Positions 26,176 through 33,251 of a stretch of DNA of 64,000 nucleotides are shown here, one piece after another. The DNA is taken from assembly GCA_963719275.1 (NCBI GenBank), contig CAVRBT010000010.1, positions 248,001-312,000 on the forward strand, read 5' to 3'. Position 1 is the stretch's first letter. Every line of letters begins with the position of its first letter. The translations under genes were made by a program, and so were the position numbers. Under the pieces are notes generated by a model, which did not search any database, was not told the DNA's origin, and saw only the letters and a list, made by a program, of their open reading frames with translations. The DNA is from AC-32 sp963719275. GTDB taxonomy: Bacteria > Actinomycetota > Thermoleophilia > Gaiellales > Gaiellaceae.

Positions 26176-26748
26176 TCAGCCCGGGCGCTCGAAGGTGGCG
26201 ACCACCGCCTCGGCCACGACCTTCATCGGCCGCCCGGAGACCTGGCTCGCCTTGCGTAGCCGCGCAAACGCCTCCTGCTCCGTCAGGCCCTCGCGCTCCA
26301 TCAACAGCCCTTTCGCGCGCTCGATCGACTTCCTCGACGCGAGCGCCTCCGCGAGCGAGTCGGCCTGCTCGCGCAGCGCGAGGAGCTCCTCGTGGCGGGC
26401 GCGGGCGGTCCGGATCGCGGGCAGCAGGTCCTGCTCGCGAAACGGCTTGACGAGGTAGCCGAAGACGCCGGCTTCGACCGCGCGTGAGACGAGCTCGTCC
26501 TGGCCGTAGGCGGTCAGCATCACGATCGGGATCGGACGCTCGTCGAGGATTCTGCGCGCCGCCTCGATCCCGTCCAGCCGCGGCATCTTCACATCGAGCA
26601 CGGCGAGGTCGGGCTGCTCGCTGCGCGCGAGCTCGATCGCCTCCAGGCCGTCCTTGGCCTCGGCGCACACCTCGAAGCCCGCGCGCTCGAGTAGCTGGCG
26701 CAGGTCGAGGCGGATGATCGTCTCGTCTTCGGCTACGAGGATGCGGAT
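26176..26748 (-). CDS. ANTAR-domain response regulator (PdtaR-like), apparent ATC start
   Basis: The receiver domain is complete only if translation begins at ATC 26748-26746: RILVAEDETIIRLDLRQLLE carries the acidic pocket, Asp52 is in LAVLDVKMPRLDG, and the conserved Lys is in YLVKPF. The C-terminal ANTAR domain (about 125-185: SRKSIERAKGLLMEREGLTE, EAFARLRKASQVSGRPM) binds paired RNA hairpins and prevents termination. An in-frame TAA lies at 26760-26758, and no ATG, GTG or TTG exists until GTG 26670, which would delete the acidic pocket. TAAACT sits exactly six bases before the ATC, as in other leaderless genes here. Total about 190 residues. Confidence 0.85.
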   Translation of the reverse strand: MRILVAEDETIIRLDLRQLLERAGFEVCAEAKDGLEAIELARSEQPDLAVLDVKMPRLDGIEAARRILDERPIPIVMLTAYGQDELVSRAVEAGVFGYLVKPFREQDLLPAIRTARARHEELLALREQADSLAEALASRKSIERAKGLLMEREGLTEQEAFARLRKASQVSGRPMKVVAEAVVATFERPG

Positions 26749-26760
26749 GCGCGGAGTTTA
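26746..26760 (-). promoter_or_regulatory. -10 box and ATC start of the ANTAR gene
   Basis: On the minus strand TAAACT (26760-26755) is followed by ccgcgc and then ATC. The six-base gap equals that of six other genes in this window whose start codon is ATG or GTG. This supports a leaderless transcript beginning at a non-standard start codon, or an ATG miscalled as ATC. Confidence 0.5.
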
Positions 26761-26816
26761 GGAGGGCTTGGCAACACGACCGCTATGCGACGTCTCACCA
26801 ATCCCTCCGAGCGCCT

Positions 26817-27239
26817 CTATGCGCCCCGCTCCGTCTCCGGCATGCTGCTCTCCGCGAGCATCCACGGGTTCCCGTCGAGGTCGTAGAAGGTCGCGAGCTT
26901 GACCATGTCGGGGATCACCTGCGTCTCGCCGTCGAAGCGGACACCGTTCGACTCCAGGTGGGAGCGCGCCGCCTCGATGTCCGCGACGCCGAAGACGGGC
27001 GTCGTGCCGCCGGTGGTCGGCGTCTCCGACTGGCCGAGGCCGATCGAGATCCCTTTCCAGGGCGTCCGCAGCTCGCACCAGCCCATGTCGTCGAGCTTGT
27101 AGATCAGCTCGAAGCCGAGCAGCTCGCGATACCACGCGACCGACCGCTCGAGGTCGGAGACGCTGCACGAGATCGTCAGGTGGTCGGCGTAGTCGATCGG
27201 GGTCTCGGTGGCGGTCTGGGCTGCGCCGCTCTCGCTCAT
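26817..27239 (-). CDS. VOC (glyoxalase/bleomycin resistance) superfamily protein
   Basis: The 140-residue protein is a single vicinal-oxygen-chelate module: LTISCSVSDLERSVAWYREL, GFELIYKLDDMGWCELRTPW, TPVFGVADIEAARSHLESNG and FYDLDGNPWMLAESS. Members bind a metal and act as dioxygenases, lyases or drug-binding proteins; nothing here fixes the substrate. It is divergent from a HxlR-type regulator across a 56-bp AT-rich gap with a near-canonical promoter and a palindrome, so it is a likely target of that regulator. Confidence 0.88.
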   Translation of the reverse strand: MSESGAAQTATETPIDYADHLTISCSVSDLERSVAWYRELLGFELIYKLDDMGWCELRTPWKGISIGLGQSETPTTGGTTPVFGVADIEAARSHLESNGVRFDGETQVIPDMVKLATFYDLDGNPWMLAESSMPETERGA

Positions 27240-27273
27240 CTTCGGCTCCTTTCGCTGTCGCTGTCGGGTACCG

Positions 27274-27302
27274 TTTTTATACTAGATAGTGTTTCGTGTC
27301 AA
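27274..27302 (-). promoter_or_regulatory. VOC gene promoter with an inverted repeat between -35 and -10
   Basis: Reading on the minus strand, TTGACA (27302-27297) and TATAAA (27281-27276) are 15-17 bases apart depending on the -10 register, the closest match to a textbook promoter in the window. The inverted repeat ACTA-TC-TAGT (27290-27281) fills the spacer. On the plus strand TATACT (27278-27283) could serve the divergent regulator. A repressor bound to the repeat would cover both promoters. Confidence 0.6.
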
Positions 27303-27814
27303 TCGAAGAGCTCATCGCGCTCTGCCACCACCGCTGGTCTGCCCCGGTGCTGGCGGAGCTCGGCCGGGCGGGCGGGGCGCGGTTCGTCGTACTGGTGAAC
27401 CGGCTCGGCGTCGGCCGCGCATCGCTGCAACGCACGCTGGCGGCGCTGGTCGAGCTGGGCCTTGTGCACCGCAACCCCGGCTACGGCCACCCGCTGCGCC
27501 CCGAGTACCTACTCACGCCGCAGGGCGAGGAGGCGGCGTCCCGGTGCGGGCGCCTGCTCGCGGCGATGGACGGCAAGGAAGATGTGCTCCTGCGGAAATG
27601 GTCGTTGCCTGTCCTCGTCGCGCTTCGCGACAACGCGCGTTTCTCGGAGCTGCGCGAGGCACTTCCTGGGATCACGGCGCGTGCGCTGGCCCTCGCACTG
27701 AAGGATCTCGAGCGGGCCGCGCTCGTCACGCGGCGGGTCGAGGAGACGTACCCGCCGTCGACGCTGTACGCGGCCACGCCGGAGGCCCTGCGGCTGCAGC
27801 GAATCCTCGCGTAG
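27296..27814 (+). CDS. HxlR-type regulator with two tandem winged-helix domains
   Basis: The 172-residue protein contains two successive HxlR-like winged helices: residues about 8-80 (CHHRWSAPVLAELGRAGG, GVGRASLQRTLAALVELGLV) and 98-170 (LLRKWSLPVLVALRDNARFS, GITARALALALKDLERAALV). The usual HxlR protein has one such domain and acts as a dimer; this looks like a fused dimer. GTG 27296 is the start, overlapping the -35 box of the divergent VOC gene. It probably represses that gene through the ACTAGATAGT inverted repeat; the ligand is unknown. Confidence 0.82.
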   Translation: MSIEELIALCHHRWSAPVLAELGRAGGARFVVLVNRLGVGRASLQRTLAALVELGLVHRNPGYGHPLRPEYLLTPQGEEAASRCGRLLAAMDGKEDVLLRKWSLPVLVALRDNARFSELREALPGITARALALALKDLERAALVTRRVEETYPPSTLYAATPEALRLQRILA

Positions 27815-27818
27815 CGCC

Positions 27819-27831
27819 TAGACTCGGAGCG
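27819..27831 (+). promoter_or_regulatory. -10 box before the methyltransferase gene
   Basis: TAGACT (27819-27824) is followed by seven bases and the ATG at 27832, just after the stop of the HxlR gene. It suggests a separate leaderless transcript. Confidence 0.45.
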
Positions 27832-28473
27832 ATGAGCGCGTGCTGCTCCTCCGGGTACGAGCGGTTCTTCGGGCCTCGGCTCGCCCGCCGCGACGCGAGG
27901 CGCTACCGGAAGCGCGGGCTCGACGACACCGCCCAGCGGCTCGTCGACGAGCTCTCGGCACGCGGCGTGTCGGGGACGTCGTTGGAGGTCGGCGGCGGCG
28001 TCGGCGCGATCGAGCTCGAACTGCTCAAGCAGGGGGTCGAGCGCGCGACGATCGTCGAGCTCTCGCACGGCTACGACGAGGAGGCAACAACGCTCGCGCG
28101 CGAGGCGCGAGTGGCGGAACGAATCGAGCGGCGACACGGCGATTTCGTTGAGCAGGAGGCGCTGGTCGACCCCGCCGACGTCGTCGTGATGCACAAGGTC
28201 GTCTGCTGCTATCCCGACCCGGAGAAGCTGGTCGGCGCTGCGGCGCGCCACTCGCGGCGGCTCCTCGCGCTGAGCTTCCCGCGCGACGTCTGGTGGCTGC
28301 GGCTCGCTGTGCGTGTCGGCAACGTCTGGTTCCGGCTGATCGGGGGCATCGAGACGTTCCTGCACGAGCCGGCGCGCGTGGTGGCGATCGCCGAGAACGC
28401 CGGCTTGCGAGCCGTGGTGCACGAGCGCTCCGGCCGCGTCTGGCGAGTCGCTGTGTTCGAGCGCACGTACTAG
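27832..28473 (+). CDS. class I SAM-dependent methyltransferase
   Basis: The 213-residue protein has motif I as SLEVGGGVGAIELELLKQG (about 50-68), the acidic strand-2 end VELSHGYDEEA and the post-motif VDPADVVVMHKVVCCYPDPE. The N-terminal Cys pair in MSACCSSGYERFF is notable. The family is a Rossmann-fold methyltransferase of unknown acceptor, resembling small UbiE/BioC-like enzymes. It converges with the cupin gene with a 4-bp overlap of stops. Confidence 0.85.
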   Translation: MSACCSSGYERFFGPRLARRDARRYRKRGLDDTAQRLVDELSARGVSGTSLEVGGGVGAIELELLKQGVERATIVELSHGYDEEATTLAREARVAERIERRHGDFVEQEALVDPADVVVMHKVVCCYPDPEKLVGAAARHSRRLLALSFPRDVWWLRLAVRVGNVWFRLIGGIETFLHEPARVVAIAENAGLRAVVHERSGRVWRVAVFERTY

Positions 28474-28784
28474 GCCACCGCTCCGACGACCGCGTAGGAG
28501 AGGCCGTCGGGGCCGGCGACCACCTGCCGCGTCGCCTCAGGCTCGACGAGAATGTAGCGGCCAGGTTGGAGCAGAATTTCCTCGCCGTCGACGCGCAGCA
28601 CGCCGCTGCCGCGGAGGGCGAAGTAGACCTCCTCCTGCCCCGACTCGCGCTCGTCGTGCTCCTTGCCCTCCTGGTGCGGCTCGGAGTCGAACTGGTTCAG
28701 TCGGACCGCCTGCGCCCCGAGCTCATGCGCGACGAGCTTGCGGCGCCCCTCGACCGTCGACGTGTCGAAAACGCGGTGCCTCAC
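28470..28784 (-). CDS. single-domain cupin protein
   Basis: The 104-residue protein is a small cupin barrel: HQEGKEHDERESGQEEVYFA contains the two-histidine/glutamate metal motif 1 and GEEILLQPGRYILVEPEATR the second conserved strand pair. Such proteins are often mannose-6-phosphate isomerase-like or sugar-binding modules. No partner gene is evident on its strand. The substrate is unknown. Start GTG 28784. Confidence 0.85.
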   Translation of the reverse strand: MRHRVFDTSTVEGRRKLVAHELGAQAVRLNQFDSEPHQEGKEHDERESGQEEVYFALRGSGVLRVDGEEILLQPGRYILVEPEATRQVVAGPDGLSYAVVGAVA

Positions 28785-28921
28785 TCGGCCCGCTTTTGTT
28801 CACGCACGCCCGTCACCTCGGGTCCCGACCCGCCCCCCTGCCATGGCGACCAGCCTACCCGCGGGCGGCGCGCCGGTCTGTCACGTGACCGCGTCGGGAC
28901 CGTGACGAAGCGTCCATAGCC
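28785..28921. other. gene-free gap with a GTCACGTGAC palindrome
   Basis: The 137 bp between the cupin start and the end of the histidine kinase gene contain no convincing gene. A perfect 10-bp palindrome GTCACGTGAC (28880-28889) is the only conspicuous feature and could be an operator. No terminator hairpin with a T-run was seen. Confidence 0.4.
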
Positions 28922-30328
28922 TCACGCGGGGAAGATGACCTCCGCTCGCAGGCCGCCGTTCGACTCCAGCGACAGCGTCCCGCCCAGCTCGTCGCGCACC
29001 AGCGCCCGGACGATCGACAACCCGGTGCCCGACACCGGCTCGCCGTCGACACCCGTGCCGTCGTCGGCAATCGCCAGCACCACGTCCCCGTCGCGTCGCG
29101 CCAGCTCGACCCGCACCGAGGGCCCGCCGTGCTCGAGCGCGTTCTGCAGCAGCTCCGAGAACACGAGTGCCAGCGCCGTCGCGCGGTTGCCCGCCAGCGC
29201 CACCGGCTCGAGCGACGACTCGACCGCCTTGGACGCGCCGAGCCCCTGCACCAGCATCGCTCGTAGCCGGTCGAGCAGGTCGTCCAGCTCGACGTCGTCG
29301 TCACGCCGCTCGGTGAGCACCTCGTGCACCGCCGCGATCGCGAGGATCCGGTTGACCGAGTCGTCGAGCGCCTTGCGCGCGTCCACGCCGTCGGCCCGCG
29401 CCTGCAGCCGCAGCAGCGACGCCACCGTCTGCAGGTTGTTCTTGACCCGGTGGTGGATCTCCTGCGCGAGCACGCCGCGCAGGACGGCGCGCCCGTGCTC
29501 AAGCGCCACCGCTGCGTGGCTCGCGATCGAGCCGAGCAGCGCCCGGTCGTCGGCCGTAAACGGCATGTCCCGGTCGCAGACCAGCTCGCCGACCTGCCGG
29601 CCCTTCCAGCGCAGCGGCACGCGCACCGCGTGCTTCCCCGCGCGTCCCTCCGGCCACCCGATCTCGCCGTCCTCGAGCACGATCGCCGCTCCCGTCGCGC
29701 CGAGCGCGTCGACCGTCGCCTCGACGATCCCCTCCAGCGACTCCTCGAGGTAGAGCGACTCCGAGACCGCCTCGGAGATGCGCGCCAGCGCCTCGAGCTC
29801 GACCACTCGTCGCTGTGCCTGCGCATAGAGCTTCGCGTGCTCGATCGTCTGCGCCACCTGCGCTGCGATCGCCAGCAGGAGGTCGATCTCGGCGGCCGTG
29901 AACTCCCGCGGCTCGCGGGTGCGGACGTTCAACGCCCCTTCCAGCTTGGCGCGCGCAAGGATGGGCACCGCCAGGATCGACTCGTACTCGTCCTCGGGGA
30001 GGTTCGGGAAGGCCTTGAAGCGCTCGTCGAGGTGCGCCTGCGCCGCGAGCATCACCGGCGAGCGCGCGGCTGCGGCGGCTCCGGTGATCCCTTCGCCCGG
30101 CCGCATGCGCGGGCGACCCGTCATCTCCTCGACCCGCGTGCCGTGGGTCGCCCGCAGCACGAGCTCGTCCGCCTGCTCGTCGTAGAGGTAGACGAAGCAC
30201 GCGTCGGCCGCGAGCGCGTCCGCCACCTCGCGCGCAACGAGCGAGAGCACCTCCTCGAGGTCGAGCGTCGAGTTGACCGCCGCGATCGTCTGCGTCAGCA
30301 GGCGCAGGTGACGCGCCGTCTGGTCCAC
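28922..30328 (-). CDS. GAF-GAF sensor histidine kinase (PdtaS-like, HisKA_2 type)
   Basis: The 468-residue soluble kinase has two GAF domains (about 20-165 and 190-275; e.g. FVYLYDEQADELVLRATHG and RVPLRWKGRQVGELVCDRDM), a HisKA_2 phosphoacceptor EIHHRVKNNLQTVASLLRLQ and an ATPase domain with N box ELLQNALEHGG, G1 IADDGTGVDG and G2 GTGLSI. This architecture is that of PdtaS, whose partner PdtaR is an ANTAR antiterminator. An ANTAR regulator of just that type lies about 2.2 kb away on the same strand, so the two may form a system. GTG 30328 follows TACAAT by six bases. Confidence 0.9.
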   Translation of the reverse strand: MDQTARHLRLLTQTIAAVNSTLDLEEVLSLVAREVADALAADACFVYLYDEQADELVLRATHGTRVEEMTGRPRMRPGEGITGAAAAARSPVMLAAQAHLDERFKAFPNLPEDEYESILAVPILARAKLEGALNVRTREPREFTAAEIDLLLAIAAQVAQTIEHAKLYAQAQRRVVELEALARISEAVSESLYLEESLEGIVEATVDALGATGAAIVLEDGEIGWPEGRAGKHAVRVPLRWKGRQVGELVCDRDMPFTADDRALLGSIASHAAVALEHGRAVLRGVLAQEIHHRVKNNLQTVASLLRLQARADGVDARKALDDSVNRILAIAAVHEVLTERRDDDVELDDLLDRLRAMLVQGLGASKAVESSLEPVALAGNRATALALVFSELLQNALEHGGPSVRVELARRDGDVVLAIADDGTGVDGEPVSGTGLSIVRALVRDELGGTLSLESNGGLRAEVIFPA

Positions 30329-30367
30329 GTGGCGATTGTAGGCCGAGCTGGTCCCTAGGCTTGCGCC
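30329..30367. promoter_or_regulatory. divergent leaderless promoters for the kinase and DUF2269 genes
   Basis: The 39-bp gap carries a -10 box for each side. TACAAT on the minus strand (30340-30335) lies six bases before the kinase GTG, and TAGGCT on the plus strand (30356-30361) lies six bases before GTG 30368. No ribosome binding site precedes either start. Confidence 0.55.
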
Positions 30368-30841
30368 GTGGATCTGTACCAGTGGCTGCTCGCCCTCCAC
30401 GTCACCGGCGCGTTCCTGCTGATGGGCGGCGGCGTGATCGCAGCGATCCTGAACCTCGCGGCGCTTGGGCGCGAGCGGCCGAGCGAGATCGTGCTGCTCT
30501 TCGGCCTGGTCCGCGTCGCGGTCGCCTCGATCATGGTCGGCGGCTTCCTCGCGCTCGTGTTCGGCCTGTGGCTCGTGCACGAGGCCGGCTACGGCTACGG
30601 CGACGGCTGGGTCGTCGCCGCGCTCGTGCTCTTCGTGCTCGCGAACGCCATGGGCGGGGCGGGCGGGAGGCGTGACGAGCGTACCGCCGCGTATGCCCGT
30701 GAGCTCGCGGCGGCCGGCGACGCGCCGAGCGCCGAGCTGCGTGCCCGCGTACACGACCCGATCTCGCTCGTGCTCAGCTACGGCAGCGGCCTGATCCTGA
30801 TCGCGATCCTGGCCCTGATGATCTGGAAGCCGGGGGCGTGA
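30368..30841 (+). CDS. DUF2269-like integral membrane protein
   Basis: The 157-residue protein has four predicted helices; the first contains LLALHVTGAFLLMGGGVIAA with a helix-embedded His, as in the DUF2269 family. Between helices three and four lies a charged loop (GGRRDERTAAYARELAAAGD). The function of the family is not established; a heme- or metal-binding role has been suggested for similar four-helix proteins but is not shown here. The TGA overlaps the next start (GTGATG), so the two membrane proteins are a pair. Confidence 0.75.
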   Translation: MDLYQWLLALHVTGAFLLMGGGVIAAILNLAALGRERPSEIVLLFGLVRVAVASIMVGGFLALVFGLWLVHEAGYGYGDGWVVAALVLFVLANAMGGAGGRRDERTAAYARELAAAGDAPSAELRARVHDPISLVLSYGSGLILIAILALMIWKPGA

Positions 30842-31287
30842 TGCTCGCGCTGATCCGTCCCGACAGCTGGAACCTGCCGCTCTTCCTGCACGTCTTCGGC
30901 GCGACCGTCCTCTTCGGCTCCACCGCGACGATTGCCATAGCGGGCTTTGCGAGCCAGAGGACGGAGGAGCACGCACCGCTTCTCTCGCGGGTCGCGCTGC
31001 GGACGTTCCTGTTCGGCATCGTGCCCAGCTTCGTCCTGATGCGAGCGGCAGCCCAGTGGATCGTCGGCAAGGAGTTCCCGGATGGTGCGAAGACCCCGGG
31101 GTGGGTCGACGTCGGCTTCATCGTCACCGAGCCTGGCGCGGTGCTGCTGCTCATTCTCGGCATCCTCACGTGGATGTGGCGCAGGCGGGGTGCGGGCGGC
31201 CGCGCGGCGATGTTCGTGCCGTGGCTCGCGCTCGTCTACGTGCTCGCCCTGGGCGTCGCTTGGTTCGTGATGTCCGGGAAGCCCTGA
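30841..31287 (+). CDS. second small four-helix membrane protein, partner of the preceding gene
   Basis: The 148-residue protein starts at ATG 30841, sharing bases with the upstream stop. Helix 1 (PLFLHVFGATVLFGSTATIA) again has an embedded His, and the overall layout mirrors its neighbour, suggesting a duplicated pair that may form a heterodimer. The loop ADGAKTPGWVDVGF-like segment (FPDGAKTPGWVDVGFIVTEP) lies outside the helices. No enzymatic motif is seen. The gene ends 3 bp before the target-site duplication of an insertion element. Confidence 0.65.
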   Translation: MLALIRPDSWNLPLFLHVFGATVLFGSTATIAIAGFASQRTEEHAPLLSRVALRTFLFGIVPSFVLMRAAAQWIVGKEFPDGAKTPGWVDVGFIVTEPGAVLLLILGILTWMWRRRGAGGRAAMFVPWLALVYVLALGVAWFVMSGKP

Positions 31288-31296
31288 CGGCCTAGG

Positions 31297-31321
31297 TGTC
31301 CTACCCACAGACGTTGTGAAC
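31297..31321 (+). repeat. left terminal inverted repeat of the IS
   Basis: TGTCCTACCCACAGACGTTG begins the left end, continuing to GTTGTGAAC. It contains the stop codon of the transposase at 31301-31303. Confidence 0.85.
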
Positions 31322-32257
31322 GCGGCTGATCGGTGGCCGGTCTCCGAGCGAGCTGTGCGGTCTTCGCGTGTTGTAGTGCTCCAGCCAGTGTGGCAGCGCC
31401 TGGTCGCGTTGGCGATGTGAGCGGTAGGCCAGGCCGTAGGCCCACTCGCGCGCCATCGTCTGATGGAAGCGCTCGACCTTGCCGTTGGTGCGTGGCCGGT
31501 AGGGCTCGGTTGTGAGGTGGCGGATGCCCTGGCGGGCGAGCAGCTCGCGCAGGGAGCGGTTCCTGACGTACGCAAAGGCGTTGTCGGTCATCAGCCGCCG
31601 TCCGAGGATCCCGTTCTCGGCGAAGAAGGCAAGCGCCCGCTCGACGAAGCCGGTCACGGTCGCCGCCCGCTCGTCGGCGTGGAGCTCGACGAAAGCGAGC
31701 CGCGAGTGGTCGTCGACGAGCGCGTGGGCGTAGTCGTAGCCGACCCTCGTCTCGGGCCGCATCCAGTTGCGCGAGCGCTGCGAGCGATCGCCGGTGACGC
31801 GGTGGCCGGGGCGCAGGAAGCGGGCGTAGCGACTGACGTCCATGTGCAGTAGATCGCCGGGGCAGGGCCACTCGTAGCTGTTGGCCGGCTCCCTGGCGGC
31901 GCGCGGCCGTCGCGAGAGGCCGTGGCGGCGCAGCACCTTCCAGACGGTCGAGTGGGCAAAGCCGGTCGCAGCGGCGACCAGGCGCGGCCCCCAACCGGTC
32001 TGGCGGCGGCAGGCGCAGATCCGCTCCTGCAGCTCGGCAGCCAGCAGCCGCGGCGAGCGCCTCGGACGGCTCGAGCGATCCAGCAGCGCCTGCGGCCGCC
32101 GACCGCCCTCCAGCCAGCGACGCCACCAGCGGTGCGCTGTCGCCGGCGAGACGCTGAAGGCGAGCGCGGCCGCTCTCAGCGAGCATCCATCCTCGATCGC
32201 GCGCACGAGCGCGAGCCGTCCGGCCAGTCCGAGCTTGGCGTTAGCGTGCAGATACAT
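31301..32257 (-). CDS. IS481-family DDE transposase
   Basis: The 318-residue transposase has an N-terminal helix-turn-helix (CSLRAAALAFSVSPATAHRW) and an rve-type catalytic domain with the DDE residues in LLHMDVSRYARF, LMTDNAFAY and RTNGKVERFHQTM. The HALVDDHSRLAFVELHADE segment is characteristic of IS481. It catalyses cut-and-paste or copy-out movement of the surrounding element. The frame is intact, and the stop lies within the left terminal repeat. Confidence 0.95.
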   Translation of the reverse strand: MYLHANAKLGLAGRLALVRAIEDGCSLRAAALAFSVSPATAHRWWRRWLEGGRRPQALLDRSSRPRRSPRLLAAELQERICACRRQTGWGPRLVAAATGFAHSTVWKVLRRHGLSRRPRAAREPANSYEWPCPGDLLHMDVSRYARFLRPGHRVTGDRSQRSRNWMRPETRVGYDYAHALVDDHSRLAFVELHADERAATVTGFVERALAFFAENGILGRRLMTDNAFAYVRNRSLRELLARQGIRHLTTEPYRPRTNGKVERFHQTMAREWAYGLAYRSHRQRDQALPHWLEHYNTRRPHSSLGDRPPISRVHNVCG

Positions 32258-32328
32258 CCGTGCCCTCCTTTGGGCGTAGGTCCGGGACGACCCACAGCCT
32301 CAAAGGAGGGCCGGATAGATCCTCAGTC

Positions 32329-32353
32329 GTTCACAACCTGTGTGGGCGGGACA
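32329..32353 (-). repeat. right terminal inverted repeat of the IS
   Basis: Read on the minus strand it begins TGTCCCGCCCACACAGGTTG and ends GTTGTGAAC, differing from the left repeat at four positions. Confidence 0.85.
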
Positions 32354-32880
32354 CCTAGGCGCAGCGGGTCACGACCGAGGTGGGCACACCGGTCGCGCGG
32401 TGGCCTCTCCGGTCGCGCGGTGGCTCTCCGGCCGTACTTGACGATCGTGTAGCGGTAGGGGGTACACGACCGCGCGGAGGCGTCGCGGTAATTCGTCGCC
32501 CACCCGCGGTAGACGACGACGCCCTGCCTCGACGCGCTCGAGCGCGCAGCACGACGACGTGGCTCGAGCCGGAGGGCCACTGCCAGTCGAGCTCGACGCC
32601 GAGCCTATTCACCGTCGCCTGACCCCGAGGACGTTCGGCGCCCAGACCACCTGCGCGTGCCGGCGCCGCTGGGGCGGAGGCGCTGCCGCGGGGCCGGGTG
32701 CCGCCTTGCGGGTTGCGGCGGGCGGTCGCAGCGCGGGGCGCGCAACGCTCGGTTGCGGCGTGGGGTGTGGCTGCGTCGCCGCAGCGCCGGCGCGAAGCTC
32801 GAGCGCGGTTGCTGAAGGACCCGCGTCCTTGGTCTTGAGGAAAGTCGCCGCGAGCAAGTCGATCAGGCCGCCAGCCGGGA
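32354..32880 (-). pseudogene. decayed gene with a C-terminal fibronectin type III-like domain
   Basis: Recognisable protein pieces lie in different minus-strand frames in the right order: LIDLLAATFLKTKDAGPSAT, AQVVWAPNVLGVRRR, VNRLGVELDWQWPSGSSHVV, GVVVYRGWATNYRDASARSC with TPYRYTIVKYG, and finally TGVPTSVVTRCA before a TAG that lies inside the IS target duplication. Together they spell an Fn3-like module. At least three frame changes occur within about 250 bp, and one is explained by a 19/20-bp tandem duplication (32389-32427). This density exceeds the rest of the window, so real decay is likely. The IS inserted exactly at its stop codon. Confidence 0.6.
32389..32427. repeat. short tandem duplication inside the pseudogene
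   Basis: Two adjacent copies of CCGGTCGCGCGGTGGC-(C)TCT: 32389-32408 is 20 bp and 32409-32427 is 19 bp, differing by one C. The duplication shifts the Fn3 reading frame between the KYG and TGVPTS segments. Confidence 0.7.
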
Positions 32881-33251
32881 TGACGGAGGAATTCGACCCG
32901 GCCTGGTCGAGCCAGACCTCGGGCCTTGGCGGCGAGGGCGCCGCCTACGTCAAGTCCGACGCCGAGGCCCTCGAGAAGCCGATCGGCCTCGACGTGGGGC
33001 CACTCGAGCAGCGCGATCGGCCAGCTCGTCGGGTTGCGGACGGTTGCCTCGGCGACACCTCTGTCGCCTCCGCCGCCACCACGCTGGTCTCTCTCTCGAG
33101 CCGCCAGGCACCACTCGACAAGATCGGCCCCGCTCCTGAGGGCGTGCCCAGAACGACCGCGAGCTGCGGGAACCCCAGCAGCTCGCAGTCGGCCGTCAGT
33201 TGGATCCCGTCTGCCGCAGCAGGCGCGATCGTTCTGATTGTCGCATGAATT
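32881..33251. other. 371-bp stretch without a convincing gene
   Basis: Between the Fn3 remnant and glnA no open frame has convincing protein character on either strand. A long plus-strand frame spans it (32559-33248), but it runs antisense to the Fn3 remnant and lacks motifs. On the minus strand short pieces such as CELLGFPQLAVVLGTPSGAG and TVRNPTSWPIALLEWP look protein-like but are in different frames, so this may be the decayed upstream part of the same gene. Confidence 0.4.

Larger units (their letters stand above)
31297..32353 (-). mobile_element. complete IS481-family insertion sequence
   Basis: The element is 1057 bp and is bounded by 25-bp imperfect terminal inverted repeats beginning TGTCC (21 of 25 positions match). 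CCTAGG occurs directly outside both ends (31291-31296 and 32354-32359), consistent with a 6-bp target-site duplication at a CTAG target. One intact DDE transposase gene fills it on the minus strand. Intact ends, duplication and open frame indicate recent insertion and possible activity. Confidence 0.9.

Noticed and set aside
32559..33248. 229-residue plus-strand frame in the gap before glnA
   Set aside because: No recognisable domain, runs antisense to Fn3-like remnants, composition typical of shadow frames.
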